Shown here piece after piece: positions 1 to 7,939 of a stretch of 64,000 nt of DNA. Numbering within the stretch: the first letter of the stretch is position 1; each line of letters begins with the position of its first letter. The notes beneath the pieces were generated by a model. It worked only from the letters and a program-made list of their open reading frames with translations, was not told the DNA's origin and made no database searches. Origin of the DNA: CAWGCE01 sp964480915 (GTDB taxonomy: Bacteria > Planctomycetota > Planctomycetia > Pirellulales > Pirellulaceae); contig CAYZRS010000026.1 of assembly GCA_964480915.1 (NCBI GenBank), positions 1 through 64,000 on the forward strand. Direction: 5' to 3'. A program made the position numbers and the translations under genes.

Positions 1-428
1 TTGGAGCGCCCCACGTCGTTTGATTGCTCGACTTCGTTTGATTGCTCGACTTCGTCTGCCGCGAACGTGATTCGGCAACCGGGTGGTAAAGCGTACTCTT
101 CGCGCCGCCGTCGCCCTTCGAGTGAATCGGTAATCGTCAAGCGACGCTCATGTGCCGTGTAGGTGATTTCGCCTTGTGGCTGGACGAGCACCAGCGTGTC
201 GCCAGCGACGGTCGCTTGCGTGCAACGACGGAGATCCGACCGGAAGCGATACGCCAGGCGTGACGACTCACGCTGGAATGCGACGCTGCGTTGCGAGATG
301 TGATGCTGCGCCAGCACGCGATGGAGCATCTGTCCTAGTAGCGTGAGCACAATCGAACTGATCGTCACCACGACGAGTGCTTCGATGCTCGAAGTTCCGA
401 GTCTGCTGGATGGCCGCTGGTACGTCAT
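1..428 (-). CDS. Type II secretion/type IV pilin-like minor pseudopilin (partial, 3' end outside window)
   Basis: An open frame starts at the ATG ending at 428 and runs off the left edge without a stop (about 142 codons visible). Its ATG overlaps the TGA of the upstream pseudopilin (ATGA). The N-terminus reads TSSIEALVVVTISSIVLTLL, a short polar leader followed by a Glu and a hydrophobic helix, as in prepilin-like proteins cleaved by prepilin peptidase. The rest resembles a GspJ-type minor pseudopilin: a hydrophobic helix, then a soluble part with little conserved sequence. Near the visible C-terminus EVEQSN occurs twice in a row, encoded by an 18-bp tandem duplication. It is the last visible gene of the operon read leftward from the ECF sigma factor. 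The exact pseudopilin class (GspH, I or J) cannot be decided from this fragment. Confidence 0.7.
   Translation of the reverse strand, partial: MTYQRPSSRLGTSSIEALVVVTISSIVLTLLGQMLHRVLAQHHISQRSVAFQRESSRLAYRFRSDLRRCTQATVAGDTLVLVQPQGEITYTAHERRLTITDSLEGRRRREEYALPPGCRITFAADEVEQSNEVEQSNDVGRS
17..52. repeat. 18-bp perfect tandem duplication
   Basis: The unit at 17-34 is repeated exactly at 35-52, in frame inside the partial pseudopilin gene, adding six residues (EVEQSN). It looks like a recent slippage event. Confidence 0.85.
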
Positions 429-874
429 TGGTTGTCCTTGTGTGAGCACGCCGGATAGACCCACGTTGTCATGATCAGCTGGTCCCGATTTCCCAGGCGA
501 TTTTGCCAACGCAGGGTTAAATCGAGCCGTCGTCCCTGGCCGAGGTTGGGCGTCTGAGGCGTCAGTACGAGTTGCAATTCGGCTGCCGTCAACTGGCCAG
601 TGACATCGTCCGTTAACAGCGACTGGGGGTCGATCGTGTCCAGTTGGTTCGCGGGAAGCCGGCATAGCCGGTCGAGTTGATTGGCTAGTTCTTCAACCGC
701 AATGAGCCGTTCCTGGTGCAGACCGCGGGCTCGCGAGATCTTTATCGACAGTGGCAGCGCCGTCGCCGCGAGCGCGCTGAGAAGACTCATCGCCACCAGG
801 AGTTCTGTCAGGAAAGCACCATGTCTACGATGCGTGTGCAGGCGCGATCGGAAGTTGCGTTGTGAAACATTCAT
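425..874 (-). CDS. Prepilin-like minor pseudopilin (GspI/GspH-like)
   Basis: 149 aa. The N-terminus has a basic leader (residues 1-19), then GAFLTELLVAMSLLSALAAT: the G-F-x3-E pattern and hydrophobic helix of a type IV prepilin/pseudopilin cleaved and N-methylated by prepilin peptidase. Mature pseudopilins form the short periplasmic pseudopilus of type II secretion or a pilus tip. The C-terminal part (about residues 50-149) is a small soluble domain without catalytic motifs. The gene is tightly coupled on both sides: its ATG overlaps the stop of the preceding GspF-like gene (871-874) and its stop overlaps the next pseudopilin start (425-428). The family is well supported by the N-terminal motif; the subunit class is inferred. 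Confidence 0.8.
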   Translation of the reverse strand: MNVSQRNFRSRLHTHRRHGAFLTELLVAMSLLSALAATALPLSIKISRARGLHQERLIAVEELANQLDRLCRLPANQLDTIDPQSLLTDDVTGQLTAAELQLVLTPQTPNLGQGRRLDLTLRWQNRLGNRDQLIMTTWVYPACSHKDNQ

Positions 875-1956
875 GGGATGTAGGCACCTATGCTGAACGT
901 CGGGCCCAACAAGCCCGTGGCCACGAATACCAGGCCTCCGCCAAAAAGGATGACCATCGCGGGAATGACAAGCTGCGAAAGCAGCTGCAAACGAAGGCCA
1001 TGACGTCGCCGACGTTTCTCGACAAATTGCCTCAACACCCAGGCTGTGTTGCCAATCGGTTCCGATGCCGCAAGTGCATTCGATTCGGGTTTCGTCAGGT
1101 ACCCAATCGACTCAAACGCCGTCCAGATCGACGGCAGGTCGGAGAGGCGGTCCCGGGCCTGTCGCAATTGCTTGGCAATTCGAGCCGAATGGTGATGCCT
1201 TGCCAGGGCGTCTAGGGTCAGCGCCGGCGGCCGGCCGGCTTCGGTCGCTACCGCAAATTGCTCCAAGCTGTCCGCGATCGAACTGCTCTGCTGAATGCCG
1301 AGCGTCCATGCGAGCCAACCGTGCCGCAAGGACCGGCCGAGACTGCCTGATCCAATGAACCAAATCGCCGCCGGTATAAGGATCAAATAGAGGAACGTGA
1401 GCGGCCCTCCCCAGTCGGCCAAGCGATTCAGTCTCATCGCGCCGACCGATTCTGGCAGGTCAAACTCTGCGCAGACCTGCTGCAGCACCGGATGCAGCTT
1501 CACGAGGCTAAAGCCAAGCCATAACCCCCCGATCACTGCCAAGGTCACGGCATAAATGGCCGCGTCGGTGATCCGACCAATCGCAGCGCTAGTCGCTCGA
1601 TCGGCCGCTGGCTGACTGAGCTTCAGCGATGCGTCAAGGGTTCCCATCTCGCCGCCAACACGAACGGCGAAGAGGGTGCCGAGTGGTAATGCGTGCGGAG
1701 TCATTTCGATCGCATCGCCTAACTTCGCTCCACTTCTCAGCCGCCTGGCAAGCCGGCGCAGGCGAGGCCGCCTCCATGGCGAACTCTCTTCCGCGAACGC
1801 CTCGACCAATCCTGGTAACTCCAATCGCTGTTCGTGGGCCACGCAAATCAAGGGCTGCAGTGCCTGCCGATCCATCGTAGGAAACCCATCGAGCATGAAT
1901 TTCAACGGCCTTCCCAAAAGAGACCACAGTTTTCTCAGCACATTCGTCATCGGCAA
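871..1956 (-). CDS. Type II secretion system F (GspF/PilC) family platform protein, third copy
   Basis: 361 aa. GspF/PilC proteins are polytopic inner-membrane platform proteins that link the cytoplasmic ATPase to the pseudopilus. Visible features: an N-terminal cytoplasmic helical region with GTLFAVRVGGEMGTLDASL (about residues 92-110), close to the G-E-x-SG-x-L signature of T2SSF domains; a TM pair around 130-200 (AVTLAVIGGLWLGFSL and LTFLYLILIPAAIWFIG); a second helical domain; and a C-terminal hydrophobic segment (VIPAMVILFGGGLVFVATGLL). It is slightly shorter than a typical GspF (about 400 aa). It lies 12 nt downstream of a second GspF-like gene and overlaps the next pseudopilin by 4 nt, so the genes are probably co-translated. 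Confidence 0.82.
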   Translation of the reverse strand: MPMTNVLRKLWSLLGRPLKFMLDGFPTMDRQALQPLICVAHEQRLELPGLVEAFAEESSPWRRPRLRRLARRLRSGAKLGDAIEMTPHALPLGTLFAVRVGGEMGTLDASLKLSQPAADRATSAAIGRITDAAIYAVTLAVIGGLWLGFSLVKLHPVLQQVCAEFDLPESVGAMRLNRLADWGGPLTFLYLILIPAAIWFIGSGSLGRSLRHGWLAWTLGIQQSSSIADSLEQFAVATEAGRPPALTLDALARHHHSARIAKQLRQARDRLSDLPSIWTAFESIGYLTKPESNALAASEPIGNTAWVLRQFVEKRRRRHGLRLQLLSQLVIPAMVILFGGGLVFVATGLLGPTFSIGAYIP

Positions 1957-1968
1957 TTCTGCGGCTTT

Positions 1969-2961
1969 CTAGAATAGGGTCGCCAATAGGAATAGGAGTG
2001 GTGCCAAGAGGGCAATGAACAGCACTCCGGTGATCGTCCCGAGGACTAAGATCAACACGGGCTCCGTTACGATTTCTATCCATCGGAGCAGACGTAGTGC
2101 GCGACGATCGTAAATGTCGGCCAAACCTAGCAACAGTTCGGGCCGCTGCTCGCATTGCACTTGCGGCGAAAACGCGTAGGCGACCGTCGACGTGAGTGGA
2201 TAGCTTGGACGCTGCGCCTCCGCGTCGGGAGTGTCTCGCAATTGTTGGGCAAGTCGATTTGCCGATTTGGCAATCAATGGCCGGTAAGGGATCCTGCCAG
2301 CATTTTCGACGACGGCAGGCAGGGCGACGTCTGCTTTTACTAATGCCGCTGCGACGCGACAGAATCGGCTGACGGCAGTGCAGCGTCGATACGTGTTGAC
2401 CGCCGGAACCCATCGCAACAGATGATCGTAGATGGAGGCGGGAACGAGACCTGCCGCCAGGGCGATTCCGGCCATAAACAACAGGAGGCCAATGAACAGC
2501 TGTCGCGACTTGAACGCGATTTGGGTAACCGCCGGCAGCTGTGTGTCGTAGTCGCCATACAATTGTGACAAAGTCGGGATGATTGCTAACGCCAGGAAGC
2601 CGATGATCAGCGTGCAGATAAGGAGCAAGATGATGGGGTGAGCGAAGGCACGCCATGTTCGCTGCCGACCTTGAGAATATCGGCGAGCGCCTCCTAAGAT
2701 GGCTTCAAGGAAATGGTGTGTGCCATCGGCGGCTGCTCGGTCGGCGATCACCGACCACATGATTTCGCGGTGAGGCAGCGATTCGTTGCCCAACGCCGTT
2801 TCAATTCGCTTGCTGCGAATGTCTTTGGCGACTTGTAAGAGATGCCGCTTCGCTGGGCCACGCGGCAATTCCTGGGCGTAAACCGTGAGACCGTCGCTGA
2901 GGAAGTCTGCCTCCTCTTCGAGGTGACGCAATGCGTTGGATAACGGTGTCAGTCGTGTCAT
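1969..2961 (-). CDS. Type II secretion system F (GspF/PilC) family platform protein, second copy
   Basis: 330 aa from the ATG at 2961. The frame is open upstream to 3150, but that extension overlaps the preceding gene and is low-complexity, so I chose the internal start MTRLTPLSNALRHLEEEADF. The N-terminal domain is helical and charged. TMs are ILLLICTLIIGFLALAIIPT (about 113-132), LFIGLLLFMAGIALAAGLVP and a C-terminal VLILVLGTITGVLFIALLAP. The C-terminal arrangement IEIVTEPVLILVLG-x-ITG is the best match in the trio to the conserved end of GspF/PilC (EP-x2-I-x6-G). It is the middle of three adjacent paralogues, so it may build a hetero-oligomeric platform. Confidence 0.8.
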   Translation of the reverse strand: MTRLTPLSNALRHLEEEADFLSDGLTVYAQELPRGPAKRHLLQVAKDIRSKRIETALGNESLPHREIMWSVIADRAAADGTHHFLEAILGGARRYSQGRQRTWRAFAHPIILLLICTLIIGFLALAIIPTLSQLYGDYDTQLPAVTQIAFKSRQLFIGLLLFMAGIALAAGLVPASIYDHLLRWVPAVNTYRRCTAVSRFCRVAAALVKADVALPAVVENAGRIPYRPLIAKSANRLAQQLRDTPDAEAQRPSYPLTSTVAYAFSPQVQCEQRPELLLGLADIYDRRALRLLRWIEIVTEPVLILVLGTITGVLFIALLAPLLFLLATLF

Positions 2962-3023
2962 CGAGCGCTGGGTGTTGAAGGAAAGGGGTGAGATTGGAAG
3001 TTCGGACGGACGCGGCAATGGAT

Positions 3024-4004
3024 TTAGATGGGAATGGTGACTTCGCTTATTCGGGTGAGGATTTGGCAGAAGGGACTCCAAAAGAGGTAGCCGTACAGCA
3101 GGGCAGCACCGCCGCCAACAAGGGCGAGGAAGAGCGTCGGGACTACCCAACGCAATCGATCGGCGCCGAGCTGAGCGCGCTCTTGATACAGGTTGGCCGC
3201 AAGTGCCAGCTGAGGCGCCACTTCGGCCGACTTTGTTGAGCCCGTTTCCGCAATCCAGTGGAGCAAAGGTGGCGGGTTGTCAAATTTGCGGCCAGTCAGG
3301 CCGAGCGATGCTTGCTGCAGAGCCGCATCTATCGGCACGCCTTTCTGACACAGGATGCGAGCTTGCGTCGCGAGTGCCGCAAGCATTGAATCGCGGGTGA
3401 TCGCGCGGGCACCGGGGAGCCAATGAATGGCGCCTGGCGAACCAGGGTTCCTTTGCCGCGATCGAGCTAACAACAGCATCCAGCCGGACATTAGGACGAT
3501 CAAAAGCGTCAGGATGAAGGCTGCCATGAGCGTTATTCCATCCATCCCGCGGGTTGACGGAGCGCCTTGGGCCACGTCCAGAATCAAGGGATCGTTTTGC
3601 AATTGCGTCAGCAGCGGCGCCGTATGAAATCGAAAGTTGCCGAGGAATACCAACGCCAACAGGCAGACGACGAGCGGGTAGACAAGAGAGGCCGCCAACT
3701 GCCGATGGAGCTGGATGAGTCGCTGCGTGTGTTGAGAATGAGCCTGAAATCCATCAGCGATCGAGTCGTCGGTAACTCCCAGATTTAGCCATTGTGCCGT
3801 TTCCGATGTCGAAGCCTGGGCCATTGACGCCGACGCAGAGGCGGCGATCTGCTCTGCGGATGACGCGTCTGATTCCGCTGAAGCGTCACGTAAGGCGTGC
3901 GAAGACTGGTGCGGGATGTTGTGCCGCGGAGCGACCGTCAGATCGGCCTCGCGCATGGCCTGCAGGAAGCGATCGAGCTGACGAATCTGTTCGACGGTCG
4001 CCAT
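3024..4004 (-). CDS. Type II secretion system F-like membrane protein, first copy (divergent)
   Basis: 326 aa. Three hydrophobic segments (about residues 104-124 LVYPLVVCLLALVFLG; 160-180 LMAAFILTLLIVLMSGWMLL; near the C-terminus VVPTLFLALVGGGAALLYGY) and the layout of the T2SSF family, but more divergent than the two downstream copies. The N-terminal 80 residues are Ala/Ser-rich (AEQIAASASASMAQASTSE) and replace most of the usual first helical domain. The region around 200-270 (CQKGVPIDAALQQAS) fits the second T2SSF domain (G-x-x-L-x-x-AL). It is the first structural gene after the sigma/anti-sigma pair, separated by about 210 bp. Family membership is inferred from pattern, TM layout and neighbours. 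Confidence 0.65.
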   Translation of the reverse strand: MATVEQIRQLDRFLQAMREADLTVAPRHNIPHQSSHALRDASAESDASSAEQIAASASASMAQASTSETAQWLNLGVTDDSIADGFQAHSQHTQRLIQLHRQLAASLVYPLVVCLLALVFLGNFRFHTAPLLTQLQNDPLILDVAQGAPSTRGMDGITLMAAFILTLLIVLMSGWMLLLARSRQRNPGSPGAIHWLPGARAITRDSMLAALATQARILCQKGVPIDAALQQASLGLTGRKFDNPPPLLHWIAETGSTKSAEVAPQLALAANLYQERAQLGADRLRWVVPTLFLALVGGGAALLYGYLFWSPFCQILTRISEVTIPI

Positions 4005-4213
4005 TTGATTGTCTGATCCGTACCGAGTGCGTTGCAGTGGCCGGGGCCGTGTCGGCGTCAGCTGAGAGGCTCGTTTCGCCTCGTATGAAGTCGCCAGACC
4101 TGTCTGAGCTTCCCGGTTCCAAGAAGAGGATGCGTGGCCGGAGGCGATTTGTCTATCAAATCAGAAAAATATTCAGACTGCAAAGAATGGCAAGAGTCGA
4201 AACGACAAAAAGG

Positions 4214-4603
4214 CTATAGCGCATGCCAGAATACTCGCCGACGTCGTTCCTGAATCTGGCGATAGCGATGGACCAGTCGCCATTCCGTTTCGATACGATC
4301 GGGCAGGCGGCTGCCCACGGGGGTGATTGAATCGGCTGCCAGAGGTTCCCGCTCGGCCATCGTCGTCGTGGGATGTGAGTCGGTCGAGGAGCGGGGCAGT
4401 GCCGCGAAATAGAGCAAGGCGGCGGCGAGCAGGCAACTGGACCAGCGTCGGATCGATTCCTTACGTTGTCGGGTACGCGCAGTTTCCAAGACGTGCGGAC
4501 GCAGATCGGCCGATACCTGTAGGTAGTCGCCCGCTCGGGCGACGAGATGTTCGAGATCGGACAGTGGCATGTCGTCGATGGCTGGTGGCTCGAAATCACT
4601 CAT
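4214..4603 (-). CDS. Single-TM protein coupled to ECF sigma factor, probable anti-sigma factor
   Basis: 129 aa from the ATG at 4603, which lies inside the end of the sigma gene (8-nt overlap), so the two are translationally coupled. The N-terminal 60 residues are acidic and helical (MSDFEPPAIDDMPLSDLEHL). There is one TM at about 71-84 (RWSSCLLAAALLYFAALP) and a charged C-terminal tail (RLVHRYRQIQERRRR). Order, coupling and topology are those of membrane anti-sigma factors that hold an ECF sigma until a signal arrives, but no zinc-binding H-x3-C-x2-C motif is present. The role is inferred from context; it could instead be an assembly component of the secretion operon. Confidence 0.55.
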   Translation of the reverse strand: MSDFEPPAIDDMPLSDLEHLVARAGDYLQVSADLRPHVLETARTRQRKESIRRWSSCLLAAALLYFAALPRSSTDSHPTTTMAEREPLAADSITPVGSRLPDRIETEWRLVHRYRQIQERRRRVFWHAL

Positions 4604-5162
4604 GACCTGCCTCCGCAAATTCGTGCAACAGGATGGCCAGCTTTTCCAGGCCATATCGATAGCGGCTGGCGGCTGTGTTCGGTGATATTACAAGGACTTC
4701 GGCGATCTGAGCAAACGTCATGTGCTCCCAGAGCTTCAGTGCAATCACTTCTGACTGCTGGGTCGGCAGCTTCCGCAGCGATTGCCAGATTCGCTGGTAA
4801 TCATCTTCCTGCTCGAGTTCGTCGACGCGGCAGTAAGTTAGCAGCTGACTCAGGTCGTGAGCGCCATGGACTCGTGCCTGCTTGCGACGCAGCAGCAGTG
4901 CCTCGTTGCGGACCATCCGTAGCAGGTAAGGCCAGGGTGCATCGAGGTGGACGAGCAGGGAAGGGCGGTCGGCCAACTTTGTCAGCGCCGTATGCACGGC
5001 GTCTTCGGCGTCTTGCTGTTGCCGCGCGATCATGCTGGCATAACGGACCAGGCGACGTGCCGTAAGGTCGTAGAGCGGGCCCAGCGCAGCCACTCCGAAT
5101 TCAGCCAACTCGGCTGTCCGGGATCGAAATTCATCGGCGAATGGGCGGTCGGATCGCTTCAC
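4596..5162 (-). CDS. ECF-type RNA polymerase sigma factor
   Basis: 188 aa. Region 2 is visible around residues 28-80 (ALGPLYDLTARRLVRYA; QQDAEDAVHTALTKL; the conserved WPYLLRMVRNEALLLRRKQ). Region 4 is at about 130-178 (LPTQQSEVIALKLWEHMTFA then a helix-turn-helix AEVLVISPNTAASRYRYGLE). Region 3 is absent, which defines group IV/ECF. It is the first gene of the leftward operon encoding a one-TM partner, three GspF-like proteins and pseudopilins, so it may control that operon. An 8-bp inverted repeat lies 25-50 bp upstream. The start MKRSDRPFADEF gives a normal ECF length. Confidence 0.88.
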   Translation of the reverse strand: MKRSDRPFADEFRSRTAELAEFGVAALGPLYDLTARRLVRYASMIARQQQDAEDAVHTALTKLADRPSLLVHLDAPWPYLLRMVRNEALLLRRKQARVHGAHDLSQLLTYCRVDELEQEDDYQRIWQSLRKLPTQQSEVIALKLWEHMTFAQIAEVLVISPNTAASRYRYGLEKLAILLHEFAEAGHE

Positions 5163-5454
5163 AACGCTTTTTAGAATGCGCTTCTGCTGGCGATTTGTCT
5201 AATCATCGCCAGATTTCACCTGTTTTCGGTTCGGTGTGGCGCGACGAACGTCTCATTTCGCGAGGCTGATGGTTAGGGCTGTAGCGATTGTCGGCTTCCG
5301 CACGAAAACGCCAGAAGATCCTCGGTTCCAGTCGCCTGATTGTCCGTCGGACGGGACATTCTTGGGGCTACGGTTGCTAGGTATAGAGCCTGTTCGGGCC
5401 AGCCTTGCTGAAGAGCCAGCCATCCTCAGAGTTACTTATAGACGAAGTCCTTGT
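5163..5454. other. Divergent intergenic region between sigma operon and SGNH/MBOAT operon
   Basis: 292 bp with divergent genes on both sides, so it should contain two promoters. The rightward frame is open from 5236, but that stretch is not protein-like and the better start is the ATG at 5455. The clearest signal is the inverted repeat at 5187-5212. I could not place convincing -35/-10 pairs. Confidence 0.5.
5187..5212. promoter_or_regulatory. 8-bp inverted repeat upstream of the ECF sigma gene (candidate operator)
   Basis: CTGGCGAT (5187-5194) and ATCGCCAG (5205-5212) are perfect inverted repeats with a 10-nt AT-rich spacer, 25 bp upstream of the sigma start codon. The centre-to-centre arm spacing of 18 nt would suit a dimeric regulator. 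It could alternatively be a short transcript hairpin. Confidence 0.4.
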
Positions 5455-6531
5455 ATGTTACCCAGCGATTCAACCGCCGCGTCGGTGGCCGGTTCCCAAA
5501 GGTTCTGCCAGATTTTTCTCGCGGTAAGCGTGTTGCTATTCGTGGGAATCGCCGGCATGAATTTTGTCGTGAACCCGTATGCACAGTACCTGCCCGCTTG
5601 GTTTACTCCCATGGTGCAGACTTCACGGGCTCAGAAAGTCCAACTTGTCGGAAGTTGTCAGCCAGCACCCGAAGGTCTTATCCTTGGTTCCTCTCGAGTT
5701 CTCAAGCTCGAACCCGATTACCTCGAGCGTCAGACCGGGTATCGGTTTTTTAATGCTGGGATGAACCATGGCAAGACCGAGGATTTTCTCGCGTTTTTGC
5801 GATACTACGAGGACGCTTGCGGTCGGCCGCCGAAGATGGTGGTTCTGGGACTCGACGTCAATGCATTTACGGACGGTTCGCCACCCGACTCGCGATTGCT
5901 GAGCAACAAGGAGCTGGCTTCGCGAGTTCCGGAAGCGATTCGCTGGTCGGATCGTATGCAGCGGTGGCGTGAGCTGTTGAGCTGGCAGCAAACCAAAAAT
6001 TCACTCAAATCGATCAAGCTCCAGCTGACCTCGGGCGCCATCCCTAGCCCGGTCGAATCGTTCCGCGCGGACGGCCTGATCGTCTATCACCAGCGCGAGC
6101 GCGAGCTATCAGAGGGCGTTTACGATTTCTCCGCTGCGCTCGAGTACAACAAAAACGAATACAAGCACCTGTTCCGTGCATTCAAGAAGATGTCGCCGTC
6201 GCGCTGCCGAGTGTTCGAGGTGATGGCCGACAAGTGCCAGGCGGAAGGTGTCAAGCTGATGGTGTTTCTGCCCCCCATGCACCCTGAGTTGAACGCTCAT
6301 CTACTTTCATGCACAGAATTCGCTGCACGAAAGTTGCAGGTGAAAGAGTACGTCCAGCAACAGGCGGATCGGTTTGGGTTTACCTGCTGCGATCTTTCTG
6401 ATGTGAGCAGCTTTGCAGGCGACCCTCAACTGTTCGTCGACGGAGTGCATCCTTTGGAGCCCAATACGCGTCGGATGATTGATCGATTACTTACTCCTCA
6501 GACTGGAATTGTTGGCCTTGCTGTTCAATAG
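5455..6531 (+). CDS. SGNH-fold, AlgJ/AlgX-like membrane-anchored O-acetyltransferase-associated protein
   Basis: 358 aa from the ATG at 5455. An N-terminal signal anchor (FCQIFLAVSVLLFVGIAGMN) is followed by a periplasmic SGNH-like domain. The probable catalytic residues are Ser79/Ser80 in LILGSSRVLKLEP and the D-x-x-H pair Asp329/His332 in FVDGVHPLEP. PKMVVLGLDVNAFTD corresponds to the block that positions the oxyanion hole. Proteins of this type work with an AlgI-like MBOAT to move acyl groups across the membrane onto a cell-surface polysaccharide. The 3' end overlaps the MBOAT start. The longer frame from 5236 is disfavoured because the signal anchor would become internal. The acceptor sugar is unknown. 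Confidence 0.75.
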   Translation: MLPSDSTAASVAGSQRFCQIFLAVSVLLFVGIAGMNFVVNPYAQYLPAWFTPMVQTSRAQKVQLVGSCQPAPEGLILGSSRVLKLEPDYLERQTGYRFFNAGMNHGKTEDFLAFLRYYEDACGRPPKMVVLGLDVNAFTDGSPPDSRLLSNKELASRVPEAIRWSDRMQRWRELLSWQQTKNSLKSIKLQLTSGAIPSPVESFRADGLIVYHQRERELSEGVYDFSAALEYNKNEYKHLFRAFKKMSPSRCRVFEVMADKCQAEGVKLMVFLPPMHPELNAHLLSCTEFAARKLQVKEYVQQQADRFGFTCCDLSDVSSFAGDPQLFVDGVHPLEPNTRRMIDRLLTPQTGIVGLAVQ

Positions 6532-7918
6532 CTACATCTTCATTTTCGTCTTTTTGCCGCTGATGCTGCTGGCGTGGTGGTCGTGCGCGCTCTCGGTGCG
6601 AACGCGCCTGGGGATCTTAACGGCAGCCAGTTACATCTTTTACGGCTGGTGGGATTATCGCTTTGTCGGTCTGTTGCTGCTGTCGACCGTGATTGACTAC
6701 CACGTGGGGCATCGATTGCACGCTGCCACTGTGAAGTCTCGGCGCGTGCGATGGTTGATCGTATCGTTGGTCTCGAACCTGGGTCTGCTGATCTTTTTCA
6801 AGTACAGCGGATTCTTTGCGGTCTCGGTCAACGCAGTGTGCGATTGGCTGCGCACCGGTGGGAGCGTTCCGATTCCGGAGATCATCCTGCCCGTCGGCAT
6901 TTCGTTCTACACGTTTCAGACAATGAGCTATTCGATCGATATCTATCGAAAGGAAGCAGAGCCGACCGACAGCATCTGGCACTTCGCGGCCTACGTCTCG
7001 TTGTTTCCACAGCTCATCGCTGGGCCGATTGTGCGCTACAGCGAACTTGAGAGTCAGCTGCGAAATATCAACACGCGGATCGATTGGGATAAGTTTGCTC
7101 AGGGCGTCCTGTTTTTCGTGGTCGGCATGGTTCAGAAGGTGCTGTTGGCAGACACGATTGCTGGGAAAATCAATCCGCTCTTTGCCGACTACACGGAATT
7201 GCAGTTTTTTGGCGCCTGGTTTGCGATGCTCGGCTACACCTGCCAGCTCTATTTCGACTTCTGTGGCTATAGCAATATGGCGGTCGGCCTGGGCCGGATG
7301 CTGGGATTCGAATTCCCTCAGAATTTTGACTCGCCTTACAAATCGGCAAACATCGCCGAATTCTGGCGCCGCTGGCACATGACGCTTTCTTTCTGGCTGC
7401 GAGACTATCTTTTCATTCCGCTCGGTGGCAGTCGTCGCGGTCAATGGCTGACGCTGCGGAACCTGGTGATCGTGATGTTCCTCGGTGGACTCTGGCACGG
7501 AGCCGGTTGGACTTTTGTCGTTTGGGGGCTGTTCCACGGCGCGATGCTCGTCGTCCACAGCCTGTCACGGTCGGCATGCAAATTTCGATTGCCACGTGTT
7601 GCTGGTATTGCGATGACGTTTTTCTTTGTCGTGATCAGCTGGACGATTTTTCGCTCGACCGACATGACGATGTGTTCCGAGCTGTGGATGTCGATGTTTG
7701 GTATTCGCGGCTTTGAATCAAGCCCACTGGCGGTCATGGGTGGCGCCTCGGCGGTGGCCGTGCTGGCCGGTCTGTTAGGCATCATCTTTGCAGCTCCCAA
7801 TATCTGGCAGCTGCGAATCAGAGCGAGCGTGCCATGTGCTGTGGCATTGTCCTTGGCCTTTGTGCTGTGCGTCTTGCGTTTTGACGGCGATAGCCCTTTT
7901 CTGTATTTCCAATTCTAA
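6518..7918 (+). CDS. MBOAT-family O-acyltransferase (AlgI-like)
   Basis: 466 aa starting at TTG 6518, giving the canonical N-terminus MLFNSYIFIFVFLPL of AlgI-like MBOATs; a TTG at 6479 is possible but adds an atypical extension. About ten hydrophobic segments are present. Family blocks: LPVGISFYTFQTMSYSIDIYR, FPQLIAGPIVRY, DFCGYSNMAVGLGRMLGF, NFDSPYKSANIAEFWRRWHM, and GGLWHGAGWTF carrying the catalytic His at about residue 327, followed by WGLFHG (His340). It transfers acyl groups from cytoplasmic donors to the outer face of the membrane. The start overlaps the SGNH gene by 14 nt, so the two form a functional pair as algI/algJ do. Strongly supported as a family; substrate unknown. Confidence 0.92.
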   Translation: MLFNSYIFIFVFLPLMLLAWWSCALSVRTRLGILTAASYIFYGWWDYRFVGLLLLSTVIDYHVGHRLHAATVKSRRVRWLIVSLVSNLGLLIFFKYSGFFAVSVNAVCDWLRTGGSVPIPEIILPVGISFYTFQTMSYSIDIYRKEAEPTDSIWHFAAYVSLFPQLIAGPIVRYSELESQLRNINTRIDWDKFAQGVLFFVVGMVQKVLLADTIAGKINPLFADYTELQFFGAWFAMLGYTCQLYFDFCGYSNMAVGLGRMLGFEFPQNFDSPYKSANIAEFWRRWHMTLSFWLRDYLFIPLGGSRRGQWLTLRNLVIVMFLGGLWHGAGWTFVVWGLFHGAMLVVHSLSRSACKFRLPRVAGIAMTFFFVVISWTIFRSTDMTMCSELWMSMFGIRGFESSPLAVMGGASAVAVLAGLLGIIFAAPNIWQLRIRASVPCAVALSLAFVLCVLRFDGDSPFLYFQF

Positions 7919-7939
7919 GCGTTTCTCGGCGGGGCAATC

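Noticed and set aside
1634..2656. 340-codon minus-strand ORF overlapping two GspF genes
   Set aside because: It is in a different frame from the two GspF-like genes, Arg/Ser-rich and lacks hydrophobic segments; a shadow of coding sequence.
5236..5454. N-terminal extension of the SGNH protein
   Set aside because: The 73 extra residues are not protein-like and would place the signal anchor internally; the ATG at 5455 is preferred.
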